A DNA stretch of 64,000 nucleotides from Dirofilaria immitis. Its lineage: Eukaryota > Nematoda > Chromadorea > Rhabditida > Onchocercidae. Each line of letters opens with the position of its first letter. Position 1 is the stretch's first letter. Location of the stretch: contig JAKNDB010000087.1 of the NCBI GenBank assembly GCA_024305405.1, forward strand, positions 4,032,501 to 4,096,500, in the 5' to 3' direction. Position numbers and translations under genes: made by a program. A model generated the notes under the pieces. The model did no database searches. It was not told the origin of the DNA and was given only the letters and a program-made list of their open reading frames with translations. This document shows positions 25,447-36,685 of this stretch, in pieces.

Positions 25447-28430
25447 TTTCTTGATCTACTGTCCATCATCCGTATGTTCAGAATCTTCATTCCTCTTCGG
25501 AGCTGTTGAAATAATTGCTCATTTCCCTTCTCTTTGTATGCTAAAAATGCTTTTTGATGTACAGAATAAAGTATTTTTGAGATCCTTCTTGCAACCGTGT
25601 ATCTTATTATTGAGCTGGGATATTCATCTAAAAATTGGATGAAAATTTTAGTTGGAGATAGAAAATTGCATTATAAAATATGGGAATTTTTCTTTTCTGT
25701 TTCTGGATTCTGGACAGTAAGAAAGTATGTATCTTTTTGATGCTAAAAATGTATGAAATAGTGTTCTTCATTCACAATTTGCGTGAAATGGCAATAGTTG
25801 CAGGGCAGGAATAAAATTATGTTGCAGAGTGCCGTGTAATCCATGAAGTTTACAAGCACGCTGAAGATTTTTGTAAATTAGCGTTGAAGGGATCATTTCA
25901 AACAGTATTAATTGTATGTGTGGAATCAGATAAAATAATGTCCGGAGCAGCTTTCCATACATGATGTGTTTTTAAACTTGTTTATAAGAAAAAAGGAAAT
26001 GCTTTCATTTGATGTGCAGTTGGACCCTAACATTGTGTCACTGTAACCAAAAATATTGTTTATTTGCTTCGCGTCTTCGTGAAATCATGTCACAGGTAGA
26101 TACAGTAAATTGGAGATAATGTGCACTCGTATGCACATCTCGAGTATTTAGTTAATGTCTCCTTTTTCATATACCAATGCAGATCTATCCAAGAGTATCG
26201 TAGAGTATATATACTCCTAACATTGGTTAAGTCTCCTCTTTCCGTACATAATTTCAGGCGTTGATAAAATTCCTTTTCAATATCAGTTATTCTCTATCAT
26301 GAACATCGATGTTGATCTTACATTGAACTATTGGAACATCATTATTAACTCCTAGTAATCTTCATTAAAATGAAGATTTGCATCAATAGCTGTAAATTGC
26401 GATACAAATGATGATCATTGGAAATCGTTTGCAGATTTCCACTCAAAGGTAACATCATTTATATTTAAAATTGCATCTCGTTGTCCATTTCAAACATGAC
26501 ATCATAATTTGTTAACTAAAATCGTTTCTTTTTATGATAGATTAGTAAGTAGTGAGATTTATCGGAAACATGAGGAATCCACGCTTTTATTTTTAGATTA
26601 TATAAATTATTGTAGAAAATGAGTAATTGAATTCAAATTGATGCATTGCAATTGTAATTTCAAACAAATTGTTCCCAAAAATGTTAGTAATATTTGATAT
26701 TAATTTCTAATAACTAATTAAAAACTCTTTTGGATAAAATTTATTTCATTTTTGACTCTACCGTTGCTAATTTAATCATTTTCTTCGAAGTGTTTGCACT
26801 TTGTTAATTTTGATTATTTGTGTGGAAAGTTGCAAATCATTCGAAAAGAGTTCAAACACATAATGCACTTTGAATTAATGTGGATTGAGATCGAATTGGC
26901 TTCCTCCAAAAATTATTCATAATTTTTAGATCAAAGACTTCAGTTAATCTGTTTAATTTGATTTAAGTTTTCTTCTACTAAAATTCAATTCACATTAAGT
27001 GAAACTTAAAAATTGTTTTCAGAAATTCTGTAGGAAAAGTGCTTTTGTTTTTCTTTCTTTTTTGATTCTGAATTCTGTTGATATGCGAGGGCATGAAATG
27101 AATGTAATGCATTTTGATGGAAGGTAGCTTTATTATCAATAAATTGGGATGGAGAATGAATAAATGGCGTTAATGGATTGATTTCAATGCAGAGATTTCA
27201 GGCCCGGAGAGTAGGAGAATAGAGCGTTCATAGTATGATGAATATTTGCATAAATAATCATCACATCGGGGTGGAGGATTTGCCTTATTTTTTTTTTGCA
27301 AAAAATTTTAATGCAAATTTTAATGGTGGAACGCACTTTAGGAGAACTAATCCAATAGTATAGCAATTCAAATAAATCTTTAGATATAATCGAAATAGGC
27401 TTACAGAAAACATCGTTGGTTTTTATCCGTAAAACGAATGCTTTTCTAAACTGATTAACCATGCAACTAGTTGAAATTCCTCTTTTAAATCTTTGATATT
27501 TGATAAACACTGAAATGGATTGGGAAACTTCTTTAAAAGAAACACCCCAAAAACAATAATACTATCAGATTTTGAAAAAGATTTAACACTGAAATTTACT
27601 AATTGACTTCATCGAACATATTTCAAGATATTATAAACATCATTATATTAAAATAGTAATTAAAAATTTGAAATATTTTAGAAATATGTTTTGTTCCTCT
27701 TCATTTATATATGTTTTTTGGGAAATAAGTTTGAAAATATAATCTTTATTCTCCGATTTTGGTTGGTCAACCTTCGACAGAAAATTACGTTTCAGAACAT
27801 CTTTCCAAACTCTTCCGGTAAAACTGCAATATTTCGCTTGGTCAAAGTAATCCTTTATTCCAAATTTTGAGCAAAGCTGCAAATATATCTCAACTTACTC
27901 CACACATCATTTTGTCACATACATTATGATTAATATCTACGAAAATTGAGATAACTAGGAAAGACGAAGGACGACAAGATGAGTGTAAGGATGAGGTAGA
28001 GGATATAATGATGCGTGAAAAGATGACGAGACTATATGCGAAGTAGGTCAAAAGAAAATGGGTCGGATGAGTGAGTGCAAATGATTTTCAGGAATGTATG
28101 AAAAAGGATAATAGATGATTTTCAGTGCTTGGCAACCATAACTGGCTATCTATCTTCAGGTTCAAGCATAATATCCTCTCAAAACAATATCATCACTCCT
28201 CCATTTCTTTCTTTAGAAAATTCATTTGATTCATTTCGAAGTTGACAAAGAATATAAAAACTTCATGGTGACGTAAGCACAAATGTCATCTGACACTACC
28301 AGAAATCGAGCTCGGGAAAATTTTCCCCAACAATAATTTATCATAGCGAGACAAGATTTTGATTACTCAACGAAGTATTTCTATCATTAAATTTGATGCT
28401 AAAATCTTTTTGACACAGCTATATCTCAAC
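25447..28430 (-). pseudogene. unidentified multi-exon coding region with many broken frames
   Basis: I do not recognise this protein. On the minus strand, coding-like stretches lie in a row with splice sites. Exon 27876-27772 (acceptor TTTGCAG, donor GTTGAC) encodes LCSKFGIKDYFDQ. It joins in phase to 27509-27405, which encodes CLSNIKDLKEEFQLVAWL and ends at donor GTAAGC. Possible further exons start at 26977 (EENLNQIKQIN) and 26515 (LTNYDVMFEMDNEMQF) and run with breaks through NEKEFYQRL-like sequence near 26290. Another starts near 26040, containing YGKLLRTLFYLIPHIQLIL (25962-25768). The last begins near 25638 (EYPSSIIRYTVARR). Upstream, CWGKFSRARFLVVSDD lies near 28340. At least one in-frame TGA (about 26423) and several shifts of 1 or 2 bases interrupt it, denser than in neighbouring genes. 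It is either a decaying gene or a fast-evolving gene hit by sequence errors. Confidence 0.35.
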
Positions 28431-30416
28431 AGTTTTTTCATTTTTAAAATTTTTAAAACAAAAAGTGTTCTCGACATGTGGTTACTTCATGATTAAAATA
28501 TTTTTAAAAGTCCAAAGTAAATGCGAAACAAAAATCAATTATGCTTTTCTATTTCACCATTTTAGATTATTTAGCAAACATTTTATTCATCTTGACAGAA
28601 AAAGAAAAAGTTAGAAAATCTCGACATGAAGATAAAATTTCTCATAAATATACATTGAAAATTTGAATTCCAAGAATACTAAGAAATACGGAACGCTATT
28701 AATGTTGTTTTTTTTTCGCTGATACAATACTTGGTGTTTGCTAAGCATTAGTGCTGATCATCGCATTGATAAGAAATACGATGACGATTCTGATTCATGC
28801 AGGTAAATTTTCAATAACAAGGAAAATGATTTTCGAAAAAAAATTGACATATTTACGAGAGTTTACGAGAGACATTAATTCGTACAAAAAAGTTGGAATA
28901 TTTCTGTGAAATTACAATTTAACGAAGGAGGATATTTTCCAATCTCTAATGATATCAATTTCTATTATGACGAATCAAGATATCGGTTTCTATTATAATG
29001 AATCGAAGCTGTCTTAATATTTAATATGAAGACAAATTAAGCTATTATTTTTGAAATTTGCTGAAAATACTCGAATCTTATCTTAATGAAATTCATAAAA
29101 ATTCCAATCTGCATATCCTTCTGAAACATTATTTCATGATTGGTGGGACAGCTCTTTGTCAATTAGTTGACAAAAATTACTGATTATCTATCTTTTCATT
29201 AAAGAGGATCGTAAAAGCAATAGCTTTATTAGTAATATTTGTATTGAGCTGCTTAACATTGTCCAACGAAAGTCTCTTTTTTCATTAATAAAAGAGTATG
29301 GAAAATAGAGCTAATAGAATATACAACAAAAGTTGTACATTAAAAGTTAATAAGTAAAAAAAATTGCATCTTACGATGAACAGATGAACTCATTAATTTT
29401 GTTGACAATTTAAATATATCATTTAATGATATAAGACGTGAAATGTAAAATTCGTCAACTAATACATCAAAGCTTCCTAAGATATAAACTTATCTGCAAT
29501 CAAATATTTGCCTTTTTTAATTCATTTAAATGTCGTTACATTATGAGTGATGAATATTGGTGGAAGAACGATGAGAAATGCATATTTGATGTTAATTTAT
29601 AGCGTTAATTATAAATATGCATAAAGTAGAATAAATGCCTCACAGTAATTAATCTATTAATTTTTAATGAGTAATGAATATAAAGGTTAAAGACGTAATA
29701 AAATGATTTAAGCAGTATATTAAATCATGACAAATTATAGCAAGACGAATGATCTGATATTGTATAGTTTCTGAAAAGATTACTACTATATCAGTCTCCG
29801 ATAATTTGGATAAAGCGATGGTGATTATTCATCTTGACACAACACAAAGATATAAGGTAGGTAGCATAACGTCAAGATTGATTGTGATGATAAAATGTAC
29901 AAATGAGAGCAATAATGGATTCAGCAATAGGACACTTGAATGTCTAATTTAACCTTAAATATCACTGCCATTTTATTAATCAAACTGGTTACTGTTATGC
30001 TATAATTGTCCTTAGTCAAGATGAAACTGTTCATCTGAGAACAATCTGATGATAAAGGTATCACACATAACCATAGGTTTCTATCAATGACCGGGGACGG
30101 TGCCACTATGAGGTCACTACCGGTCAATTCCGCGCTAGTGTTGAACATTTTCAGGGTACTGAACTGATGGATTACTTGGGAGAAATGCGAGGAGAAGGTG
30201 GAGCAGGCGTACATGCAAACATACAAACAAACAAACACATACATATACATACATACACAGATACATATACACACACACACACACACACATATATATATGT
30301 ATACATACACATACGGAAATTGTAGGTAGTGTATGAGTGGGCGTAAACGTAATTATCGCCCCGCCCTGCCATACTCCGCCCTATGAGATTGCAAACGTTA
30401 CAGGAATTCTTCATGC
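28431..30416. other. intergenic, AT-rich, no gene recognised
   Basis: About 2 kb without a coding signal that I can support. It may hold the 5' end of the unidentified minus-strand locus below it and the 3' UTR of the one above. The right part contains the (AC)n tract. Open frames at 29921-30429 on the minus strand are produced by that repeat. Confidence 0.5.
30209..30315. repeat. (AC)n / ACAT microsatellite
   Basis: An imperfect ACAT/ATAC-rich tract around a pure AC run at about 30269-30289, followed by (AT)n. Confidence 0.9.
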
Positions 30417-30695
30417 TCATTCCACGCATTCCATCCTCGTCTGTTCAGCAGTGTCGTGTTCCGTCAAGGTCGCCTCTTCGTAGGGTTCGATCTCGAACCC
30501 AGGGCGCTCGCTCGTTCTCATCGTAACCTGTAATTGTGAAAGTTCTGCGTCTCATTTTATTATTACTAAAATTACAACTGTTCTTCCCACGGTAATTGTA
30601 AACTGTGTTGAAGAGAAAAGGCTTACCGATATAATTATTACTGGTGTCGAAGCGGAAGGATCTGCGGTGAGAGCGGCAAGACATAGCATTTGTTG
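30417..30695 (-). CDS. last two exons of an unidentified protein
   Basis: Exon 30695-30627 (acceptor CACATGCAG, donor GTAAGC; 23 codons, beginning QQMLCLAALTADPSAS) splices in phase 0 to exon 30527-30417 (acceptor TTACAG; 36 codons plus TGA). The latter reads VTMRTSERPGFEIEPYEEAT, then a Thr/Glu-rich end finishing RMECVE. Base composition is clearly richer in GC than the surroundings and codon use is diverse, as in a real exon. I do not recognise the family. Upstream exons are not proven; candidate stretches lie at 31370-31592 and 32431-32645 on the same strand. Confidence 0.5.
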
Positions 30696-31369
30696 CTGCA
30701 TGTGAAGGTTGGTATATGTATTCCATTCTTTGCCATTTCAATTTAGTCATGCACATGCACATGTTCATACATATATACATACCTTACCGTAAATGAAACA
30801 AACTCTCGGGAATAACAAGTCAATACTGGCAGAGAAACGAGTTTTTGTTTGTTTGTTTCTCCGAAATATTTCTCACTAGCGATGACAAGGTTCCACTTCA
30901 GGTTGATCTATTTCTGTTTAGTGTTAGATTCTTGCATAAATGGATGCAATGCATCGATAAAAATAAATAAGTAAATAAATAAACAATCGAAAGCATCTAC
31001 GAGATATTACTGGATTTGATCATTCGTTTCTTTTGTTTACCTCTTGAGGAAGAAATTTGCATTTTGAACTTCTTCAAGTATCTTGATATCCATTCCATTG
31101 ATCAGGATGTACTTATGAGAGTATGTCTCTCTGTAAATAAGTTGTTTATCCGTATCTCCTGATGTGTATTTTTGCTTATCCGTCTTTATATTTGCTTCTG
31201 ATCAGTAACAATCAATATAATGTTGATTGTTAAGTGTTGTAATAATATGAGGAGTAGAGTAATTGATGGTGGTAACTAAGTGTTGGGAAATTTGCGATGC
31301 TGACATTAGCTTCGGAAATGCTTCGCTTCAGGATGTGGTTCGTAATAAGCAAGTGTTGCTTAAAACACA

Positions 31370-31592
31370 TCAAATTGCCAAGCTCTGTATTGCTGCTCAC
31401 TGCTGATAAAAGGTGCACAGGTGCGTTTTGCATGTGTGTTTAAGTTGGAGTAGCGTCTACTATCATCATATTTCATACATTGCATCCGTTTAGCGTCGCA
31501 AGAATGAAATACTTGTATTGAGGCGAGTGCTTCAACTTCTGATAAGATGAATAAATTCTTGGAATAGCTTATCACTGTCTCATCAATTCTAA
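31370..31592 (-). CDS. possible exon, unidentified
   Basis: On the minus strand an acceptor (TATTTTAG, exon from about 31592) opens a frame of more than 70 codons with balanced composition: IDETVISYSKNLFILSEVEA, later SIQVFHSCDAKRMQC. A donor-like GTATTT after ASIQ would end it in phase 0 and join it to the exon at 30695. That linkage is only inferred. It could also belong to a different gene or be noncoding. Confidence 0.3.
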
Positions 31593-32430
31593 AATATGCT
31601 AAGAACAATTTGTCTCCATGGGAATTATTATATTGTATACTTGTTATTTTTAATGGCTTTTGTCATCCATTGTCCATGTTTTTCAATATAGGCTTAATCG
31701 TACATATTCTTTCTTACACCAATGTTAAACTACCTCTCTTAATTTAACTGTTTGTGAAGCTTTTATAATCATTTGATTTAAATCAACCAAGTCAATTCTT
31801 CTTAAAATAATTAAGTTCCAAATATTCATTTCAAAATTTGCATACATTTTTTCTTTCAAAATTCATTTAAAACATTGTTATATTTTAGTAAATAAGAGAT
31901 AGTATATTCATTGCTTAATTTTTATTTACCTTTCAATTTCAATTAAAAGGCATTCATATTACTCTACTTCTTATTTATTATATCACGGGCACTCCTGTAT
32001 TTTCTTCTTTACAATTATAGCACAGTTTATGAAATAAAGCAATGTTTATTTTTCATTATCACAAATTAAAACAAACTGTTGTCATTGTCGTAGTTTATGA
32101 TAACGCCTATAATTTTTGGCTTTCTTCGTTACTTTCTAGTTTCTGGTTTGAGCTAAAATTTAAAAAAAAATTCTTCAATTCATTTCTAATTTTATAAGTA
32201 CTTTTTATTCCTTTATCTCTGTGTAGGAATGGTTAGTTAATTTTTTTATCGATTTTCATTTTCAACAATTCATATTAGTGGACGAATTTTATCTACAGTA
32301 TTTTAAAAAGATTACCGTACCTTTATGAGCAGTAATTTTTTTATCGGAAGTAAAGCACAGACACGTGTTTGTGATTTGATCCTTACTGCTACTTTTAATG
32401 ACGTTGGATGATGTTTACTCATTCATACAC

Positions 32431-32645
32431 GAGGTGGGATAGGAATGAAAGACCAAATATCATCCATCTGTATTACTGTTGGATTAAATGGATCAAAAAT
32501 TGAACCGATCAATTTAATGTAAAGGCAAGCATTGTTGTTGTCAAGGCGATATGTTCCAATTTGAACAGTTCGCAAAGGAATATTTCGCCTCCAGAAAAAG
32601 AGCCAATTTAAATTTTCCATTTTCGTATTTCTGAAGAGTCGAATG
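32431..32645 (-). CDS. possible exon, unidentified
   Basis: Minus-strand open frame preceded by an acceptor-like TTTTAG near 32658. It includes KMENLNWLFFWRRNIPLRTV, then QIGTYRLDNNNACLYIKLIG and ends SFIPIPPR at a possible donor (GTATGA) or, if unspliced, one codon later at TGA. The residue mix is protein-like and unlike the AT-driven frames around it. I do not recognise it, nor can I show which gene it belongs to. Confidence 0.35.
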
Positions 32646-32939
32646 AAATATACTAAAACTGACCATTGATGTTTCTTATGAACTGTTTTCATTTGGTCTT
32701 TATTTCTTTTCTTCTTCAATTTCAGTCTTATGTTGAGAGCTTTTTTGCTTATATTTTCAGTTTACTTTTACCACTTTGGATCTTTTAAATTTATTGCATT
32801 AAACCTGCTACTGCTTAATCTGCATCCTGAATTCTTTGTCTCCTTGATCGAAATATTTCTTCTTTTTTTTTATTGTTCTCTTCAATTCCCTATACTGATA
32901 ACATTAATCGGATTTTAGATCATTTGGTAAATTTACAGA

Positions 32940-33240
32940 TCAAGGAATAGAGATGAATTGTTGATGGCCGATACTAGTGCAGAATAAGGAATGCCCTTGG
33001 ACACTAAACATATGCATGCATTGGCGTGGCCATTGACATGGACATCTGCTTCTTCTGCGGCCTTCGTTACCCTTCGATGACCTGAGCAAAACAGTCTGCC
33101 TTAGTAGTAGTCATTTACCCCAAGGCCCATCGCACTACATCTCTATTTATTTCTCTCGTCCACTTGTTTATTATTTATTCATCTGTCCGTTTGCGCGTCC
33201 TTTCGCTTTGTTATAAAGCGATAACTCACCCCAACAGTCG
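32940..33240. other. GC-richer noncoding island
   Basis: A stretch noticeably richer in G and C than its flanks, without a sustained open frame on either strand, just left of a long (GT)n tract. It may be a promoter or enhancer of the TEAD gene downstream or of the minus-strand locus to the left. No named motif is visible. Confidence 0.35.
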
Positions 33241-33325
33241 ATGATGATATATATATTTAGACCTACAGGTGTGTATCTATATACTGATCTACCTGTCTCT
33301 ATATTATTGTGCACGAGTTATGTAT

Positions 33326-33331
33326 TGTGTA

Positions 33332-33370
<39 letters not shown>

Positions 33371-33416
33371 CTGTGTGTGTATGTATGTGTATATGTGTGT
33401 GTGTGTGTGTGTGTTG
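33326..33416. repeat. (GT)n microsatellite
   Basis: Two GT runs separated by GTCTGTGTGTGTATGTATG-type interruptions. Open frames of repeated Cys/Val here are artefacts of the repeat. Confidence 0.95.
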
Positions 33417-36400
33417 TCAAACTACTACTACTGCTACTACCGCCTTTGCTAATACAAACACTAATCATTTAAGGAGCGCTTTTCCGAATCCAATTTATGC
33501 TTTCTCTGTTGCTAGTTATCTGCAATGAGTACTTTTTTTCTAGGGTTAGGTTTCTAGCATTTTGACATCCAGGAATCAAATTTCGTAAGAGATTTTATTG
33601 GATTAGTAGTTGAAACTATATTACTCAATTTGATTTTTAAAATTAAGCTTTTATTTTTATTCGCAGTACCCATTAAGTTCACTATTTCATTGAATTTTAA
33701 ATCTACGAAAAGTTTGCTTTCAGTTTACAGATCATCTATTTCATTACACAGAATTTCTAGCTTTTTCCCCATAGAATTATTAGCCTTTATTTTTTTTTTA
33801 TTTGATGATTCCAACAATTAGTTGTAAAACCTTATTTTTGTCTCCATCCTTTTGCGGTCTCATCATTTTTCCCATTGTCCTTTCATCGATCTTTGCTTCG
33901 GCGTTAGTTTGACCTTTATTTGCGCAGAGAATGAAAAATTTTCCTCAGTATTTCTCAGCATAAATTTGAGGTAATATTTCCAGACTATACTATTTCTTCT
34001 AACTAAATGTTGATAGAATGAAACGATGTAGGGAAAAATCGAACCTTTTACAGAAAACAATAGAGACTGATAAAAAAGGTGAAAGGAAGAGAGGAAGAAG
34101 AAATTTGTTTCATCTCCGGTTAGTTTAATTTTTGAAAAAATATCGATACTAAGTAATAAGGTGAGCAGAAGAACGAGTTCACAGGACAATTAAATTTCGT
34201 TTTTGTCTTTTTACGCAGTGTCTGTTGAAGAAAAAAGAAAGTATCAATCAGTTCAGTGCATCCAGGACATCTTCGAGAGTCTGTCACTAAAGTTTGTATT
34301 TTGAAGCAAACTTTTGTAGGGATTTGTTGTTTGTATCTCTGTCTACATGCAAAATATTCGATGATTCGATAATTGTGCATATGTATGTGTGCGTGCGTAT
34401 CTGTATATGCATTTTGTGTCCGCTCACACCTTGTCTTTCTATACAGCGCAATTTTCATACTGTTACACTCGGAAACTTGAGAAAAAGTTATGAAGGACAG
34501 GTTAGCACTATGATAATTTTTATTAATTGGGTTGTCGCTAAAGTTTTTCGACTTCACTGTAGACGTAGTATATCGGAGGAAATAAAAAGTGTCTTGTCGA
34601 TTCGCGTTATAAAATTTTGTCGAAAGGAGGAGAGATGTTCCACTCACAGATGCATCATCATCATGACAAATGTTGCATTGGAACTTCAGATAGTCGTAAA
34701 TCAGGAGATTTTAATACGAAAGTGTTAAATCTTCAACTAATTTGGGCTATATTTTTGTCGTAGTTTCAACTTTTTTAATTGGTGAGCTTACAATTGATGA
34801 TAGATCTGTAGAAGAAAATATCTGAATAATATATCTAGAGATAAAAATAAAAAACCTTTAATTAAACTTCAAATTGACAATGGACTAAAACTAAAAAGGA
34901 AGAAAGTTCCATAGCAGTTTCGTAATGTTAAAAACAAGTGAGAAATCAGTTATACTATATATATAAACTAATCCAATTTCTGATATCTCATGCTTTTTTA
35001 CAATCGACTGTTTACATAGGCCCTGAATAATTTCAGATTCTTTCGGAAGAGTACCTGAGTACCTGTATTTGAGATTATATGATATCATATATGCATTTTT
35101 CTCGTAAGGAAGATTATCTGGCATAGTGCATCGATTTAGTCTTTAAACAATCTTTAAGTGTCGCATTTCGAACAGTTGAAAGAGCCTTAATGCGCTATCT
35201 GAAGCGGAAGCATAAGTTAACATTTAAGCTAGTATCGTAGTTCAGTGTGGAGATGTGGATGAGCATTGTACAATTATATTTACTTAGCCAGTGAATAAGT
35301 TCCATCGATCATTTGTTTACATTGTCGACTCTATCGGTAAAGAATATTTCGTGAGCAGTATAAAAATTTAGGTTATTAGCAGATATTTTTAATTTTTGAA
35401 TAATAGCATATAATAAAGTGAAAAAAGAGCATAATATTTGCTGAATAGATCCGGAAATAGTAGATAGTTGGTTAAAGATTAGTAATCTAATATTACTCAA
35501 CATTGGTGATAATAATAACAACAGAAATCTGAATTGAGTTTTTGCAGGAAAAGCACATCACTAACTCTTAGGTTATATTTTACGATCCTGACTAGCAGGA
35601 TCGGTACTCGAGATTCTGGTGTATAATGTTTCCTGGACTGTCAAATTCCATATGTTTTATAATAGATAGGAAGAAAAATTAATACAAAGCTAAGGAAAAA
35701 ATATCATTCCTGTTTGGAAGATTGAGCCTTATTGCAAAGTCTTATTTAGTTAAGTTTAATTGATGCTTGAGCGATCACAAAGAATTACCTTGATGATGTT
35801 AGGAAATGGCTGAAATATTTCTGATTGAAAAAGTTCCGAATAATGAAGCGGTATTTTATTTTTTTATCCTGCTTTCATTTAAGATAAATGATATTGATTC
35901 GCTGTGCGATTGTTATTAATATTGATAAGTTAAGTAATGATAGCAGTAATGGTAATCAGACATAAACAATGACGGTTTCGTAATAATCCTGTTAGTTCTA
36001 TAAAGTTTTCAAAGTATACTATGGAGAAATATGAGAACTTAATAAGTATATTATTTGAATAAGTATATTATTTGCAACTACCAACGATGTGAGTTATGAT
36101 TGAGAACTACATGACAGTTGTTGGCATTATAGATTGCAACACAGTATGATTGAAACTCTAAACACTTGATTTGTGGTGCTTGTGCTCGAATCATGGATGA
36201 AGAATTTACCGGAAAATGAGATTCAAAAACTGCAATCACGGCTTTTGCATATTAAAATACAAATATAATTTAGGGTATTATGTAAAGTAAGTTTAATCAT
36301 GGATTGAATCCAATCATGTGTTTTTTTTTTGCAATATTTTCTAAATTCACTGATTAAGATTTTATGTAATAAATAGGTTGAAATTCTTGAAACTACTCTG

Positions 36401-36685
36401 TCTATGAGTGATTTAGCAATTCTTTTCATGAATTGACAATAGAATTATGCAAAAATAAATAAATGTAATAAGCAGTGCAGAAAATATATTGAAAAATTAG
36501 GTCATTTCTTTCAGATTTCATTCTATTTTTGATCAAATTCTTCCTATTCACCGATTTAAAATAACTTAGAAGGATGCGTGATGGTCCCGAAAAGTTTTTT
36601 TTTTCTTTTCTTTTTAAATGAAAAGAGATTTTGAGCAACAATGTAATTTCGAAAAAAGGGTCTTCTCCCAGTGTGCGTTGTGGAT
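33417..36685. other. region upstream of TEAD without a firm gene
   Basis: About 3.3 kb. One possible plus-strand exon lies at about 34447-34500 (acceptor CTATACAG, donor GTTAGC; RNFHTVTLGNLRKSYEGQ), which could be an upstream exon of the TEAD gene. Open frames of 108 to 175 codons on the minus strand at 33863-34647 overlap this candidate and are not supported by splice context or motifs. Confidence 0.4.

Noticed and set aside
29921..30429. Cys/Tyr/Met-rich minus-strand open frames
   Set aside because: They are products of the (AC)n/ACAT microsatellite.
30475..30500. tRNA T-arm-like GGGTTCGATCTCGAACCC
   Set aside because: It is a simple palindrome inside a coding exon on the minus strand. 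No A box, acceptor stem or anticodon arm fits around it.
33241..33528. Cys/Val-rich plus-strand open frames
   Set aside because: They are products of the (GT)n microsatellite.
33863..34647. Long minus-strand open frames (108 and 175 codons)
   Set aside because: Composition is AT-driven, no motif or consistent splice site is found, and a more plausible short plus-strand exon overlaps them.
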